Source: Epiperipatus broadwayi
Taxonomy: Eukaryota; Onychophora; Udeonychophora; Euonychophora; Peripatidae
Length of the DNA stretch: 64,000 nucleotides
Direction of reading: 5' to 3'
Assembly (NCBI GenBank): GCA_028023455.1
Contig: JAQFVV010006271.1
Coordinates: forward strand, 2,108,987-2,172,986
The number at the start of each line of letters is the position of its first letter. The first letter of the stretch is position 1. The position numbers and the translations under genes were made by a program. The notes under the pieces are model-generated. The model was given only the letters and a program-made list of their open reading frames with translations, had not been told where the DNA came from and did not search any database. Positions 47,662 to 58,377 of the stretch are shown piece after piece.

Positions 47662-48907
47662 GTATATATATATATATTATGTATATATTTGAGATGCGTG
47701 CCTAAATTATAAAATTTAATGTTTCAATAATATGTTTTAAAATTATTATTAATTCTTTTTTATCAATTATTAATTCTTTTTATTAAAATACATAGGTGCG
47801 ACTCAAAAATATATAGAGGAGCAAAACTTACTAACAAAATATTGATTTTTTTTTAAATATTTTATTATACGTCATTTTTTAACTTTTTCTTTTTAAATTG
47901 CTTGTTTTTATTAAACTATTATAAAACCCAATATGGAAGATGCTACAGTTGATTGTCTAAAAATAATTAAGGGTTAGAAACACTATTGTTTTAATCTGGG
48001 GAAGGTATTTTTATTTATTAAAGTTTTTACTTAAAATGGGATTAAGATTAGAGATACTTTTGTTAAAAACATGTTGTCAAATCTATTTCTAATCTGGAAA
48101 TAGATTTGAATTTATTTTTGGACGTTATCTTACTGTTACATCTTCACAAACAACCGATAAAGAAAAAGTATAAAATGGCTGAATTTTGAGAGACAAAGAG
48201 ATTAGCTACTATTGAGAGAAGTGATTGCTACTAGATATTTGCTGTTTTGAAATCTCAAGATGATCTAGTAAAAGATTTTCCTGACCCTTGTGGGTCATCT
48301 TCCGCTGCCATAATATTCTGCTATCCTAAAGTGAAGTAAAGGCCCGATGGAGAACTTTAAAAATGCTAATAGAGAAGCTTGCTGTCATCAAGAAGAATTC
48401 ATTTTGGATCTTTAATTTGCCATGCATGAGCCGTACTTTGAAAATAGACTTATTAAATTTGTGCAAGGTAACTTTTATGCTACTATTTGAAAATGAATCT
48501 AGCTTCACTAATCTCAAATCCTGCTATCAAGATTTCTAATGTATTGTTCAATTTTCTATCTTTTAAATTAATATGTAAATGTAATTTGCTCATAAATTAT
48601 TTTTGCTCTTTAATGATTTTATAAATCTAATTTCCTCTCATATGCTCTAACTTTCTTTAACTTTGGTGCGGTCAATTCTTTATAGTTATTTATTACTTGA
48701 TTTTATATATATGCTTTTATTATTATTATGATGCCAGTCTCTAACAATCTGATGAGTTGAATTTTGTAAAATCTTTTCTTTCTTTTAAGTAAACCTTCAT
48801 GAATCAAGGTTATCTAACGTCCCCATTATATATATATATAATGCATTGTAAATTAATGCGTTCTCCAGATTGTTTTATGAATCAACATTTTAGGTTCATT
48901 TTTAATA
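47401..48907. other. AT-rich spacer with long AT microsatellite
   Basis: Contains an AT dinucleotide run at 47601-47690. The frame at 48326-48517 has no recognisable motif. Nothing else is seen. Confidence 0.5.
47601..47690. repeat. AT microsatellite
   Basis: About 59 bp of uninterrupted AT dinucleotides, then interrupted AT-rich repeats. Confidence 0.9.
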
Positions 48908-49730
48908 ATAACGTGAAAGCTAAACACCTTTAAACAGATACACTTTAAAAATGCTTACACGACAGCCAATCAGATGGAATAATGGCATCACATGGGACTC
49001 TAAATTCTAAAACACAAGCCAGAACTATTAGAAAAAGATGGGACCCATCTTAATCTATGCCTCAATTATATTTAAATAAGCCAGACTAAAGCATTTTGAA
49101 TTAAGAGTGTGAAGCTTAAATACCTTCACATTTAATCCACTAAATATTATATATATATATATAAATTAATAATGCAAAATCATCCGATTTACAACGAAGC
49201 AATATTTTAAATCTAATGAAATGATATTAATAAATGTAAATATATTAAATTTAAGCATAAACAGATAATATTATAATAACGTGAAAGCTAAACACCTTCA
49301 AACAGATACACTTTAAAAATGCTTACGTGAAGGTGTTTAGCTTTCACGTTATTATAATATTATCTGTTTACGCTTAAATTTAATATATTTAGATTTATTA
49401 ATATCATTTCATTAGATTTAAAATATTGCTTCGTTGTAAATCGGATGATTTCACGTTGTTAATTTATATATATATAATATTTAGTGGATTAAATGTGAAG
49501 GTATTTAAGCTTCACACTCTTAGTTCAAAATGCTTTAGTCTGGTTTATTTAAATATAATTGAGGCATAGATTAAGATGGGTCCCATCTTTTTCTAATAGT
49601 TCTGGCTTGTGTTTTAAAATTTAGAGTCCCATGTGATGCCATTATTCCATCTGATTGGCTGTCACGTAAGCATTTTTAAAGCGTATCTGTTTGAAGGTGT
49701 TTAGCTTTCACATTATTATAATATTATCTG
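48908..49730. mobile_element. Fold-back element with about 390-bp arms
   Basis: Arms 48908-49300 and 49328-49718 are inverted copies with few mismatches, around a 27-bp loop (49301-49327). The loop repeats part of the element's own left end (AACAGATACACTTTAAAAAT), so the terminal sequence occurs at both ends and in the middle. Flanks TTCATTTTTAATA (48895-48907) and CTCGTTTTTAATA (49731-49743) agree at 11 of 13, a possible TSD. There is no coding frame and no hammerhead core. The long inverted layout and TSD size resemble the HH elements, but a classical fold-back DNA transposon is also possible. Confidence 0.75.
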
Positions 49731-50766
49731 CTCGTTTTTAATATAAAAATTGATTTGTTTAACTCTGGATTTTCTACCCGGGGTAAATCCAGAACTTAAG
49801 CTAATTAACGCTTTGAAATCTTTTAAAATGTTGTTTTTTTTTTATTAAATTCTGAAAGAGTGACCCATTAATTATTTTCTATATAACTGCTTTTTCATTT
49901 ACTCTTAAAATATACTTATATATTCCAGTTGCTGTAAAATCAATGAAGGTGGGATTGATTTATTTTAAATAGCAGAAAAAGGGATGGGGGTAAATCTTAA
50001 TGTTTCTTTTACTAAATAAAATCTTCATGTATATTTTATTAAATGAAATCTTCCCTCTATATATATTATAGCGGCATAGCATATTATTTATATAAATTAG
50101 AGTATTCAAGCAAGGGTTATATATTTTTAATGCAGTAAAATTTTTTCAATGTCGTTAGTGACATTTATCATTTGTACTGCGTTACTGACTTTTAGCTGAT
50201 CTTCATGATTATATATATGTGCTTCTTAATCTGAGGGTTACGACAAGTTCAAACCCATATATTTCTTCTCAAGTCTTGTCCTGAGGATAGTTGAAACTAC
50301 CCAGGACCATTTATGTCATATAAAAGGGCCTCTGGAAGTGATCCCTAAGTCTGGCACATGCTATGCCCATCCATTTCTTCATATAAAAAGGCCTCTGGTG
50401 GTGATCCCTAAGTATGGTACACACTATGCCCATCCACTTCATATTTCATCCAGAAGCACGACTTTTCCTGTTATTTCTTGCTTATAATGTCAGCACCGCA
50501 AACTTCTTTGTATAATTATTTCTTTTGCTTCATGACCCAGTTTTAATGCTCTAATATGAAAATTGCACTCTGCTTAAAATATATATAAGTGCCAACTATT
50601 ACTAGTTTTAAACCATTAAGCATCACATAATCACTATCTTATACTAGCACATAATTGTTTATAAACAAAGCAAAACTCTCCATACAGTATTGTCACCCTG
50701 TGCCAATCAGAGTAATCAATGAATGCCAGAAGGCTTGTGCATAAAATCCCTATCTAATGACTACTC

Positions 50767-50825
50767 ATCCAATATCCCCAGACTAGTTTCTGGCTTGTGG
50801 CCATCGTCAGTGAGGAGCTTTGGAT
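50767..50825 (-). ncRNA. Type I hammerhead ribozyme, HH2
   Basis: Minus strand: ATCCAA, CCTCA, core CTGACGA (50804-50810), TGGC/GCCA around CACAA, core GAAA (50787-50790), palindrome ACTAGT, cleavage-site C, TGGGG, TTGGAT. The C at core position 7 is allowed (CUGANGA). All elements are intact. Confidence 0.85.
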
Positions 50826-51461
50826 CTGAGAGCACTGCACCTAGATCTTAGGATCTAATGCAACCCTCCAGCACCCACCTTTTATCTCTACTTAACTACA
50901 AACTATGAGAATGAAATTGAAAACACAAAAATATTTCAATCTATGCTCAATAGATTATATAGTCATATGGGTCTGAACTCAGTTCAGCACCCATACATTT
51001 TGGTGTCTTTGACTCTTAAACAACCATAGCCACCACTATCCTATTAGGCAGGATTGATGTTAAACCATTAAGCATCACGTGATCACTATCTTATACTAGC
51101 ACATAATTGTTCATTGATTACTCTGGTAGGCACAGGGTGGCAATTCTGTGTGGAGAGTTTTGCTTTGTTTATAAACAATTATGTACTAGTATAAGATAGT
51201 GATCATGTGATGCTTAATGGTTTAACACCAATCCTGCCTAATAGAATAGTGGTGGCTATGGTTGTTAAAGAGCCAAAGACACCAAAATGTATGGGTGCTG
51301 AACTGAGTTCAGACCCATATGACTATATAAGCTATTGAGCTTAGATTGAAAATATTTTTGTGTTTTCAATTTCATTCTCATAGTTTTGTAGTTAAGTAGA
51401 GATAAAAGGTGGGTGCTGGAGGGTTGCATTAGATCCTAAGATCTAGGTGCAGTGCTCTCAG

Positions 51462-51520
51462 ATCCAAAGCTCCTCACTGACGATGGCCACAAGCCAGAAA
51501 CTAGTCTGGGGATATTGGAT
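51462..51520 (+). ncRNA. Type I hammerhead ribozyme, HH2
   Basis: ATCCAA (51462-51467), CCTCA (51472-51476), CTGACGA (51477-51483), stem II TGGC/GCCA, GAAA (51497-51500), ACTAGT, predicted cleavage after C51506, TGGGG (51507-51511), TTGGAT (51515-51520). Intact. Confidence 0.85.
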
Positions 51521-51915
51521 GAGTAGGCATTAGATAGGGATTTTATGCACAAGCCTTCTGGCATTCATTGATTACTCTGGTTGGCACAGGGTGGCAATAC
51601 TGTATGGAGAGTTTTGCTTTGTTTATAAACAATTATGTGCTAGTATAAGATAGTGATCATGTGATGCTTAATGGTTTAATACCAATCCTGCCTAATAGGA
51701 TAGTGGTGGCTATGGTTGTTAAAGAGCCAAAGACACCAAAATGTATGGGTGCTGAACTGAGTTCAGACCCATATGACTATATAAGCTATTGAGCTTAGAT
51801 TGAAAATATTTTTGGGTTTTCAATTTCATTCTCATAGTTTTGTAGTTAAGTAGAGATAAAAGGTGGGTGCTGGAGGGTTGCATTAGATCCTAAGATCTAG
51901 GTGCAGTGCTCTCAG

Positions 51916-51974
51916 ATCCAAAGCTCCTCACTGATGATGGCCACAAGCCAGAAACTAGTCTGGGGATATTGGAT
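51916..51974 (+). ncRNA. Type I hammerhead ribozyme, HH2, best copy
   Basis: Outer stem I ATCCAA/TTGGAT (51916-51921, 51969-51974), internal loop AGCT/ATA, inner stem I CCTCA/TGGGG (51926-51930, 51961-51965), core CTGATGA (51931-51937), stem II TGGC/GCCA closing CACAA (51938-51950), core GAAA (51951-51954), stem III palindrome ACTAGT (51954-51959), GUC triplet with predicted cleavage after C51960. Every invariant hammerhead base is present. Confidence 0.88.
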
Positions 51975-52091
51975 GAGTAGGCATTAGATAGGGATTTTAT
52001 GCACAAGCCTTCTGGCATTCATTGATTACTCTGGTTGGCACAGGGTGGCAATACTCTATGGAGAGTTTTGCTTTGTTTATTACTAGTTTTA

Positions 52092-53742
52092 TTAATTAAA
52101 TTTATTTCAGTCTTATACAATTCCACCATCGTAACATATTTCTATATTTAAGAGTATCTATATGCCTTTGGGAAAATAAAGCGTTCCTCTTACCAGCGCT
52201 AATTAAAAGAATGTTCATTAAGTATTTTATCGCATAATCAAATATGTTTTCAATTGTATTTTATGTTTTTTCACGACCGTAATGGCGTGAAAATGGTTTA
52301 TATTATATCTGTAATGAATCTCAGAACGCTTTCCGAAATAATATGTTAGTCACCATGTTTCAGAACTGTAAATCAAAGCGTTAATGGTAGTATTGTGTAA
52401 TTCTTTCTAATATTCGACTGGCATCTTAATATTGGACCCACCAAAGATGGGTGTTTATTTGTAATATATTATTTAGCTAATAAAGAGCATATGAGAAATA
52501 ATAGCGTGAATGACAGTATGTAATTATCTACCGCTTGCTCATTCACGCACATACTAATGTACTTAATTTATAAATGTATAATAATTTGTCAGTATATTAA
52601 AATATATTTTATTGTCTAACTTATTTGAGTAGTTCGAATTTCTTCTTTTCTCCACTTCCAAAAGTAAAGCCTGCTTATATATATATTTTAGTTAAATCAT
52701 AGTTAATAGATGTCTCATTGTTATGCTCAGCTTTGCTAGTCGGCCGAATTAAAATTAATTCTCATGTGCCATCACTATTATGTTATTCATTAGGTGTTTG
52801 ATCTGGAGCTTATGGTGTGGGTTCAAATCCAGGTTAGTCCCTGACCTAAGTCTTGGGCTGGACTGGGTTTGAAGTACATTTTGTGAGTTCCAGCTCATGT
52901 TAGATGGATAAACATGTTTTGATCGGTACAATATAATATTATTTTTTTAAAATGCCTTTTTTGTGTATTTTACAAATCCAATCATTATTCAATCTATTCA
53001 AGTTATATGAATGAAGCAATTTAGACATTCTTTCTATAACTTTTTCTTTTGCAAAATGAGTTTTGAAATTTTGCTTCAATATCAGTGATGCTTTTCATCT
53101 CAAAATTCTTCCAATGAATTTTGAGTCTAGTTCTAAAATATTGTTGTTGATTCCATGGGCATAACCACTGTTAAATTCACCCTATTACCAGTTATATTGT
53201 TACACAGAATGATGTGATGTTTGTTAGTGAAAAAATTTAATTAAATATCATATTTAACCTTTAGTTTTAAAGCAATAAATCTGAAATGGTTCTCAATTTC
53301 AGCTAGAGTTTTATAGCTTCTCTCCATATGTCTGAGTTGGTGTGTTTCCTGCTTCAGATACCTACTGCATCCATGAATAATATTATGTAATAAAACCACC
53401 TTTAAACTCTTAATCATTTTATCCTGATTATATATATTAGTATTTATCCACAACTTCGAACAATTTGAAAATACCTTATAAGTCAAAAATGATTTCAGAA
53501 ATTGAATTTCAGAACTTGAATTTTTCCTGTTTAACTTCGATTGACTTATTTATTTAAACGTCATCTTGTTTAATAGATGTGAATCCATAATTATGTAAAT
53601 CTCAATAGTATATTGTACTCTATTTGTTTTAGTACAAGTTGCATTGGCAATTTAGAAGTTTAAATTACCAAATCCCCCCCCCCCCCAATATTTTTCTTTT
53701 GAAATATCTGATTAATTTTTTTTCACAACGTTGGTTATATAT
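52092..53742. other. AT-rich spacer
   Basis: No gene recognised. A GGTTCAAATCC B-box-like motif near 52832 has no cloverleaf around it. There is a C homopolymer at 53674-53686. The frame at 53241-53486 (minus) has no known motif. Confidence 0.45.
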
Positions 53743-53746
53743 ATAT

Positions 53747-55813
53747 TATAACGATCTGGAGAAAGGAGACCTAACGTATCTACACTACAGGGCGCCACTA
53801 GGCATTTGAACCTAGAAAATTTATATAGTAGGCAGATACGTAGGTCAAAAAACAAATTTTTTTTTTCCTTTTTATTTTGATTCCGGTCATTAGCCCTTTG
53901 TCACTAGCTCATGGAGATGCAGAGATAATAAATAACTTGTTTAAGTGCATCTTAAAATATATATAAAAAAATAAAAGCCACTGCCAGTAAATAACAGACA
54001 ATATTTATTTACGCACATATAAATTTTGAATCATTTTAAATTTTGAGGAATAAATTTAACATTTTAGATTTTTATATTAACTTTTAATTTTACATTTAAA
54101 TAGATTGCAATGAGTTTAATATTTTATTTAGAGGGTCGAGTATGAATAGACTACATAGATCTGCATTTGAAAAGAAAATATTCTTTCCCTTAGTTAACCT
54201 TAGGCCAAAAGTTCGCAGTCAAACCGGCGTCAATCCATCTGATACATTTATGTATTCAATGTAGCATGAAAATACAACAGCACATAAATACTATACTGTC
54301 AGGAATGGACATCTGAACAGTATAGTTAGAGAAGACATTGACTCTTGTCCAATACAGAGATGTTATATCTGTATGGCAAGAAGAACAATAAAATAAAAAC
54401 TCCATAGGAAGGGACCGTGGTTTTTTTTGCCGACCTACAATCCCATCCATAGGCAAAAGGTTTGTGCGGCATATAATGAAACTCATACTACATCTACTAA
54501 TTACACAAATATATCCAATCCATTGACCTAATTCAACTACTAAATGAATAACCTAAGATTACCCTCCCTTAATATAACTTTACAAAACTATATAGCCATT
54601 CACGCTCGACTTAAATTTAACATTTAGATACATTCACACAGATGAATTTTATACAATTTGTTTTATAATGTTGAGTATAGATTGGCTGCATAGATTCCAT
54701 GATCAAAAACATCTCAAAATAAACACAACCAATCAAAATACAAAGTCATTGATAACATCAATTGCAGAGGGAATACAATAAACCCAATAGCATTCATCAT
54801 AAGATGCCACACTGACATCAATGACCTATATATTCCAATCGAATATGAAACAGCAACATAATTATCCACTAACGAATCTATGCAAAAACACAACCTAAAT
54901 TTCATGCATTTAATATTTAAGGAATAAATATTAATACAAATAAAATAATTAATGGAAATGATTTTTATCAAACACAAAACATATAAAATTAAACATTATT
55001 AATTGATTTGACACATAAGTCAGAGAAAAGTTCTTTTTTTTTTAAATTTAGATTAACTGATCAAATCTTTAAAGTTCTTAATTAATTTTATGATTTTAAC
55101 AATTGTTCAGTTCACTTGCTTATGGTAGAAGAGTCCAGGTTCCTGTTGGAAATTCCCATGAAGACTTTCATGGAAGACCGGTCTGATATTCTGGAGGTAG
55201 CCTTAGCTGGTTCATTCTGGTATCACAGTCTTTTCATTTTTAAAATAAGTGAAAGAGAATGATATGTGCATCCCATCGCCCTTCTCACAAAATCAAGCTG
55301 GAAACTGACTGGAACTCAATATTTTTCTTTTTATAGTAAATCTCCAGATTGAACGAACAAAGACATCACTAATCCAAATTTTCGTTAAGGTGCAAAAGGT
55401 TTGGTGCTTCCATTGGTCAAGCTAAATTCTCTTTATTCTTTTATCTAATTTTCATCTGACTTTTTAATTACACAAAAGCCCCAAGGCTAGCTTACTTTTC
55501 AATTAATAAACAATCATTTCCATTTACAGATTACAGGAATTAATTAATACCTGTTTTTATTTTTACTTACATTATTTATTTATTAAAATATTTTTATATT
55601 TAAATCTTGTATTCTTTTATAAAAAAGTATGTTCAAATACTTTTTTTTATTTATAAAAAAAATATATATATTTTTAAAGTTTTACATCTGTGCAAATATA
55701 TATACATTTAACAAACATTTTAGCTTTTAGTTTTTTAATAGATTTCATTTTTATTTGCAAACTTTAAGATTTTATTTTAAATTAACGTAACAGCATATTT
55801 ATATACCGTTACT
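53747..55813 (-). mobile_element. Solo LTR, family LTR-A, copy D
   Basis: A 2,067-bp inverted copy of LTR-A, with the TCGTTATA end at 53747 and the (T)GTAACGG start at 55813 in minus sense, flanked by AT repeats (ATAT both sides). It shares the CTAGGTTCAAATGCCTAG-type 3' block (about 53790-53815), the block around CATTGACTCTTGTC (54338 on) also seen in copy A, and the CAGACCGGTCTTCCA-like block (about 55170) of copy A. It is closest to copy A, with the same block order. Open frames at 54256-54486 and 54714-54977 are LTR sequence, not genes. Confidence 0.78.
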
Positions 55814-55817
55814 ATAT

Positions 55818-58340
55818 ATATATATATGTTAAAACGAAGATTTGCACGGGTTAAATATATAAAACCCGCAAAATATGTATTTTATATATATATATTTGTA
55901 ACTTAAGATAAATTAAAAAAAGTGAATGAAAGGTACTTTGACTTTTTGCTAAGATAAAAAAACAAATTCTTATCATGTAGCAATTAGCAGTACTTAAAAC
56001 TAAACCATAGCATTCCTTTTGTAATTAAAGCTGGCCACCAAAGGGAAAAAGAATGACTTCAAGGACTAAATTACTTTAAATTTGTCAAAGTCAACATAAT
56101 GTGGACAGCAGACTAAAATCATGGTGGACTATAAATGCAAACACATCGTGCATCGATCATCTTAGATGATCATTTTCTAAAGAAAACAATTTAAGATAAA
56201 ATTGATTTTCTACAAAGTCATAAATATGATGCCAAACTATTCTTACCAAAATGTTGATTGTAAGATGTGTGTGTAGAAAAAGTTCATTTGCCGATGTTTT
56301 CTCCCTTCATAAAGTTGTGATAATGCCATGAGTGAAGCCCATCACTTACTTGAAACTTTTAACCACAGACGACCTACAAGCCACCAAGGGTGTACAATGG
56401 ATCCCTCTCAGAACAAACAAATCCATGTAAAGTAATTTGATAAATTATATAATTGAACAATTAAACTTACCGGTAAGAAACTTAATTTCATATAAGCAAT
56501 CACATTCTTAATGTTCTTAGGTAATATTGAAGGCTGTGTTAAATCATATTACAGACTATTAGAATCCCAAGAACATTTGCTTTGATATGTATATAATTTT
56601 AATATTTTATTATCTTAGTTAAATTCTATAATTTTTTTTTAATCAAATAAATTGCTGATGCTGTATTACAAAATACAATCCTTTGGGTGTAACAAATAAA
56701 TGATAATTGTAACTAATAAAAATAGAGGGGTAGACCAATGGATTCATGTATAAAATCCTTGGGTCTTTTAAATAAATTAAAAGCTAGTTCTCTCCTATAT
56801 TCCAGTTTAGTTACATTGAGCAGGGTTGTGTGACCAAGAAAAATAATTATGGCTATAAAATTACCTGAAACATTATGAGTGAATTAACAAAGCAAATGTA
56901 ACTTGGTCACTGAATATGAAGCAAATTGATCAAATAAAGCCTAAGAGATACGACTTAGCTGGTACTATGGCATCCAACATGGGTGCTTATGAGCCATAAT
57001 AGTGATCCAGATCATGAGATAGGAATAAAATTATAAAAAATTTTAAATATAAATGTTTAGAACAAAAATTTTGCTTATGTAGATGGGTGGAAAAGAATAG
57101 GAAAACTGATAGGAAATAAAGTAGCTCGGAGAGTAAAGTGATAACAAGGGAAAGGATATTTGCAAATATATTAGTGAAATATTAATAATAAGAAAATAAA
57201 AACTAAGCAAGATATACGAGCTAAAAAGTAATAAGGCCATGAAAATAGAAATGAAAAGAGTAGGCACTCTGGTTTGTGAATGCAATAGAGAGACAATAAA
57301 GTTTGCATCCCCAAAATGTCCCAAAACTACAATATGGGTTAATAATATTGAAGAGCATTCATTGTTTGACCCTGGTAGAGTAATATCAGTCATGTCAGAG
57401 ACTGTACAATAGACACATGATGCAACAAGCCACTTATGTTCAAATTCTGTCAGTGATGAAAATGCTAGTAACATTGGCTAGAAAGTAATTAAATTTTAAA
57501 ATGCAACCTCTCTTATAATACCCTGATAATTTATTCAAAATCAACTTTGTATATACAGAAAACACCAATAGTTCATTTCCCAAAGCCTTCTTTTGAGCAC
57601 AAGCAAATATCTGGAAAAACACCATTTTATTTTTTTCCCCAAATTATCTATTTTGTATATATCATTAAATTAACTTTTTTTCATTATGTTGTGCTACTTA
57701 AAAATATATATATATATATAATTCTGGAGGTATATGAATTATACATAGACATGTGAGATGCAACAAATGAATTATCATTAATGTTATACATGGTTTACTT
57801 AATATTCATTCACTTAAATAAAATAAATAATTTATAAAGATAACTTTTTAAATTATATTAGTAATACCAAACATTTCATACCATTAATTATGGAAAACAA
57901 AGCATATTAAAGGATCTATTTCTGCTCTGACTATATACATTACAGAATGGAATATTCATTTGATTGACTTTGCGATGATATAAATTCTATATGTACAAAA
58001 AGTATTTTGTATGGAATAACTGGACCTTTTTACTAGAAAAAAGTTGATTAAGAATTACGATTTATCAAGGAAATTTTTTTTATTAATATACTAATTAAAA
58101 AACATTAATTTTATATCATCTTTTATATTATGATATGTGATAAAATGATTAAGTTTGGGAATTTGATAAATTTGACAGAAAACGGGAATAGTAATTTTGT
58201 TTATATAATTTTGAAGTTAAAAATGCAACAATAGATTAGAGTGCATCCATATAAATACTTTTTTATGCTTATTAAAACTGCACAAACATATCAGGTAATT
58301 GTCATCTATTATTGTATAGGTAATAAATAATATACAGGCG

Positions 58341-58377
<37 letters not shown>

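Larger units (their letters stand above)
50611..52077. mobile_element. HH2 hammerhead retroelement array
   Basis: A 1,467-bp insertion flanked by a perfect 14-bp duplication, TATTACTAGTTTTA (50597-50610, 52078-52091). It has one minus-oriented unit (to about 51115), then plus-oriented units with a 454-bp period (ribozyme cores at 51477 and 51931). The units are nearly identical and carry no protein frame. All three ribozymes keep the full core. Layout and TSD match HH1 although the sequences differ. By structure it is a retrozyme-like or PLE pseudo-LTR array; mobility by a PLE enzyme is inference. Confidence 0.88.

Noticed and set aside
52795-52900. B-box-like GGTTCAAATCC with possible SINE context
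   Set aside because: No A box, acceptor stem or tail could be found around it.
57043-57474. 143-codon minus-strand open frame with hydrophobic C-terminal half
   Set aside because: No recognisable domain. The hydrophobic part reflects T-rich sequence, and there are no gene signals around it.
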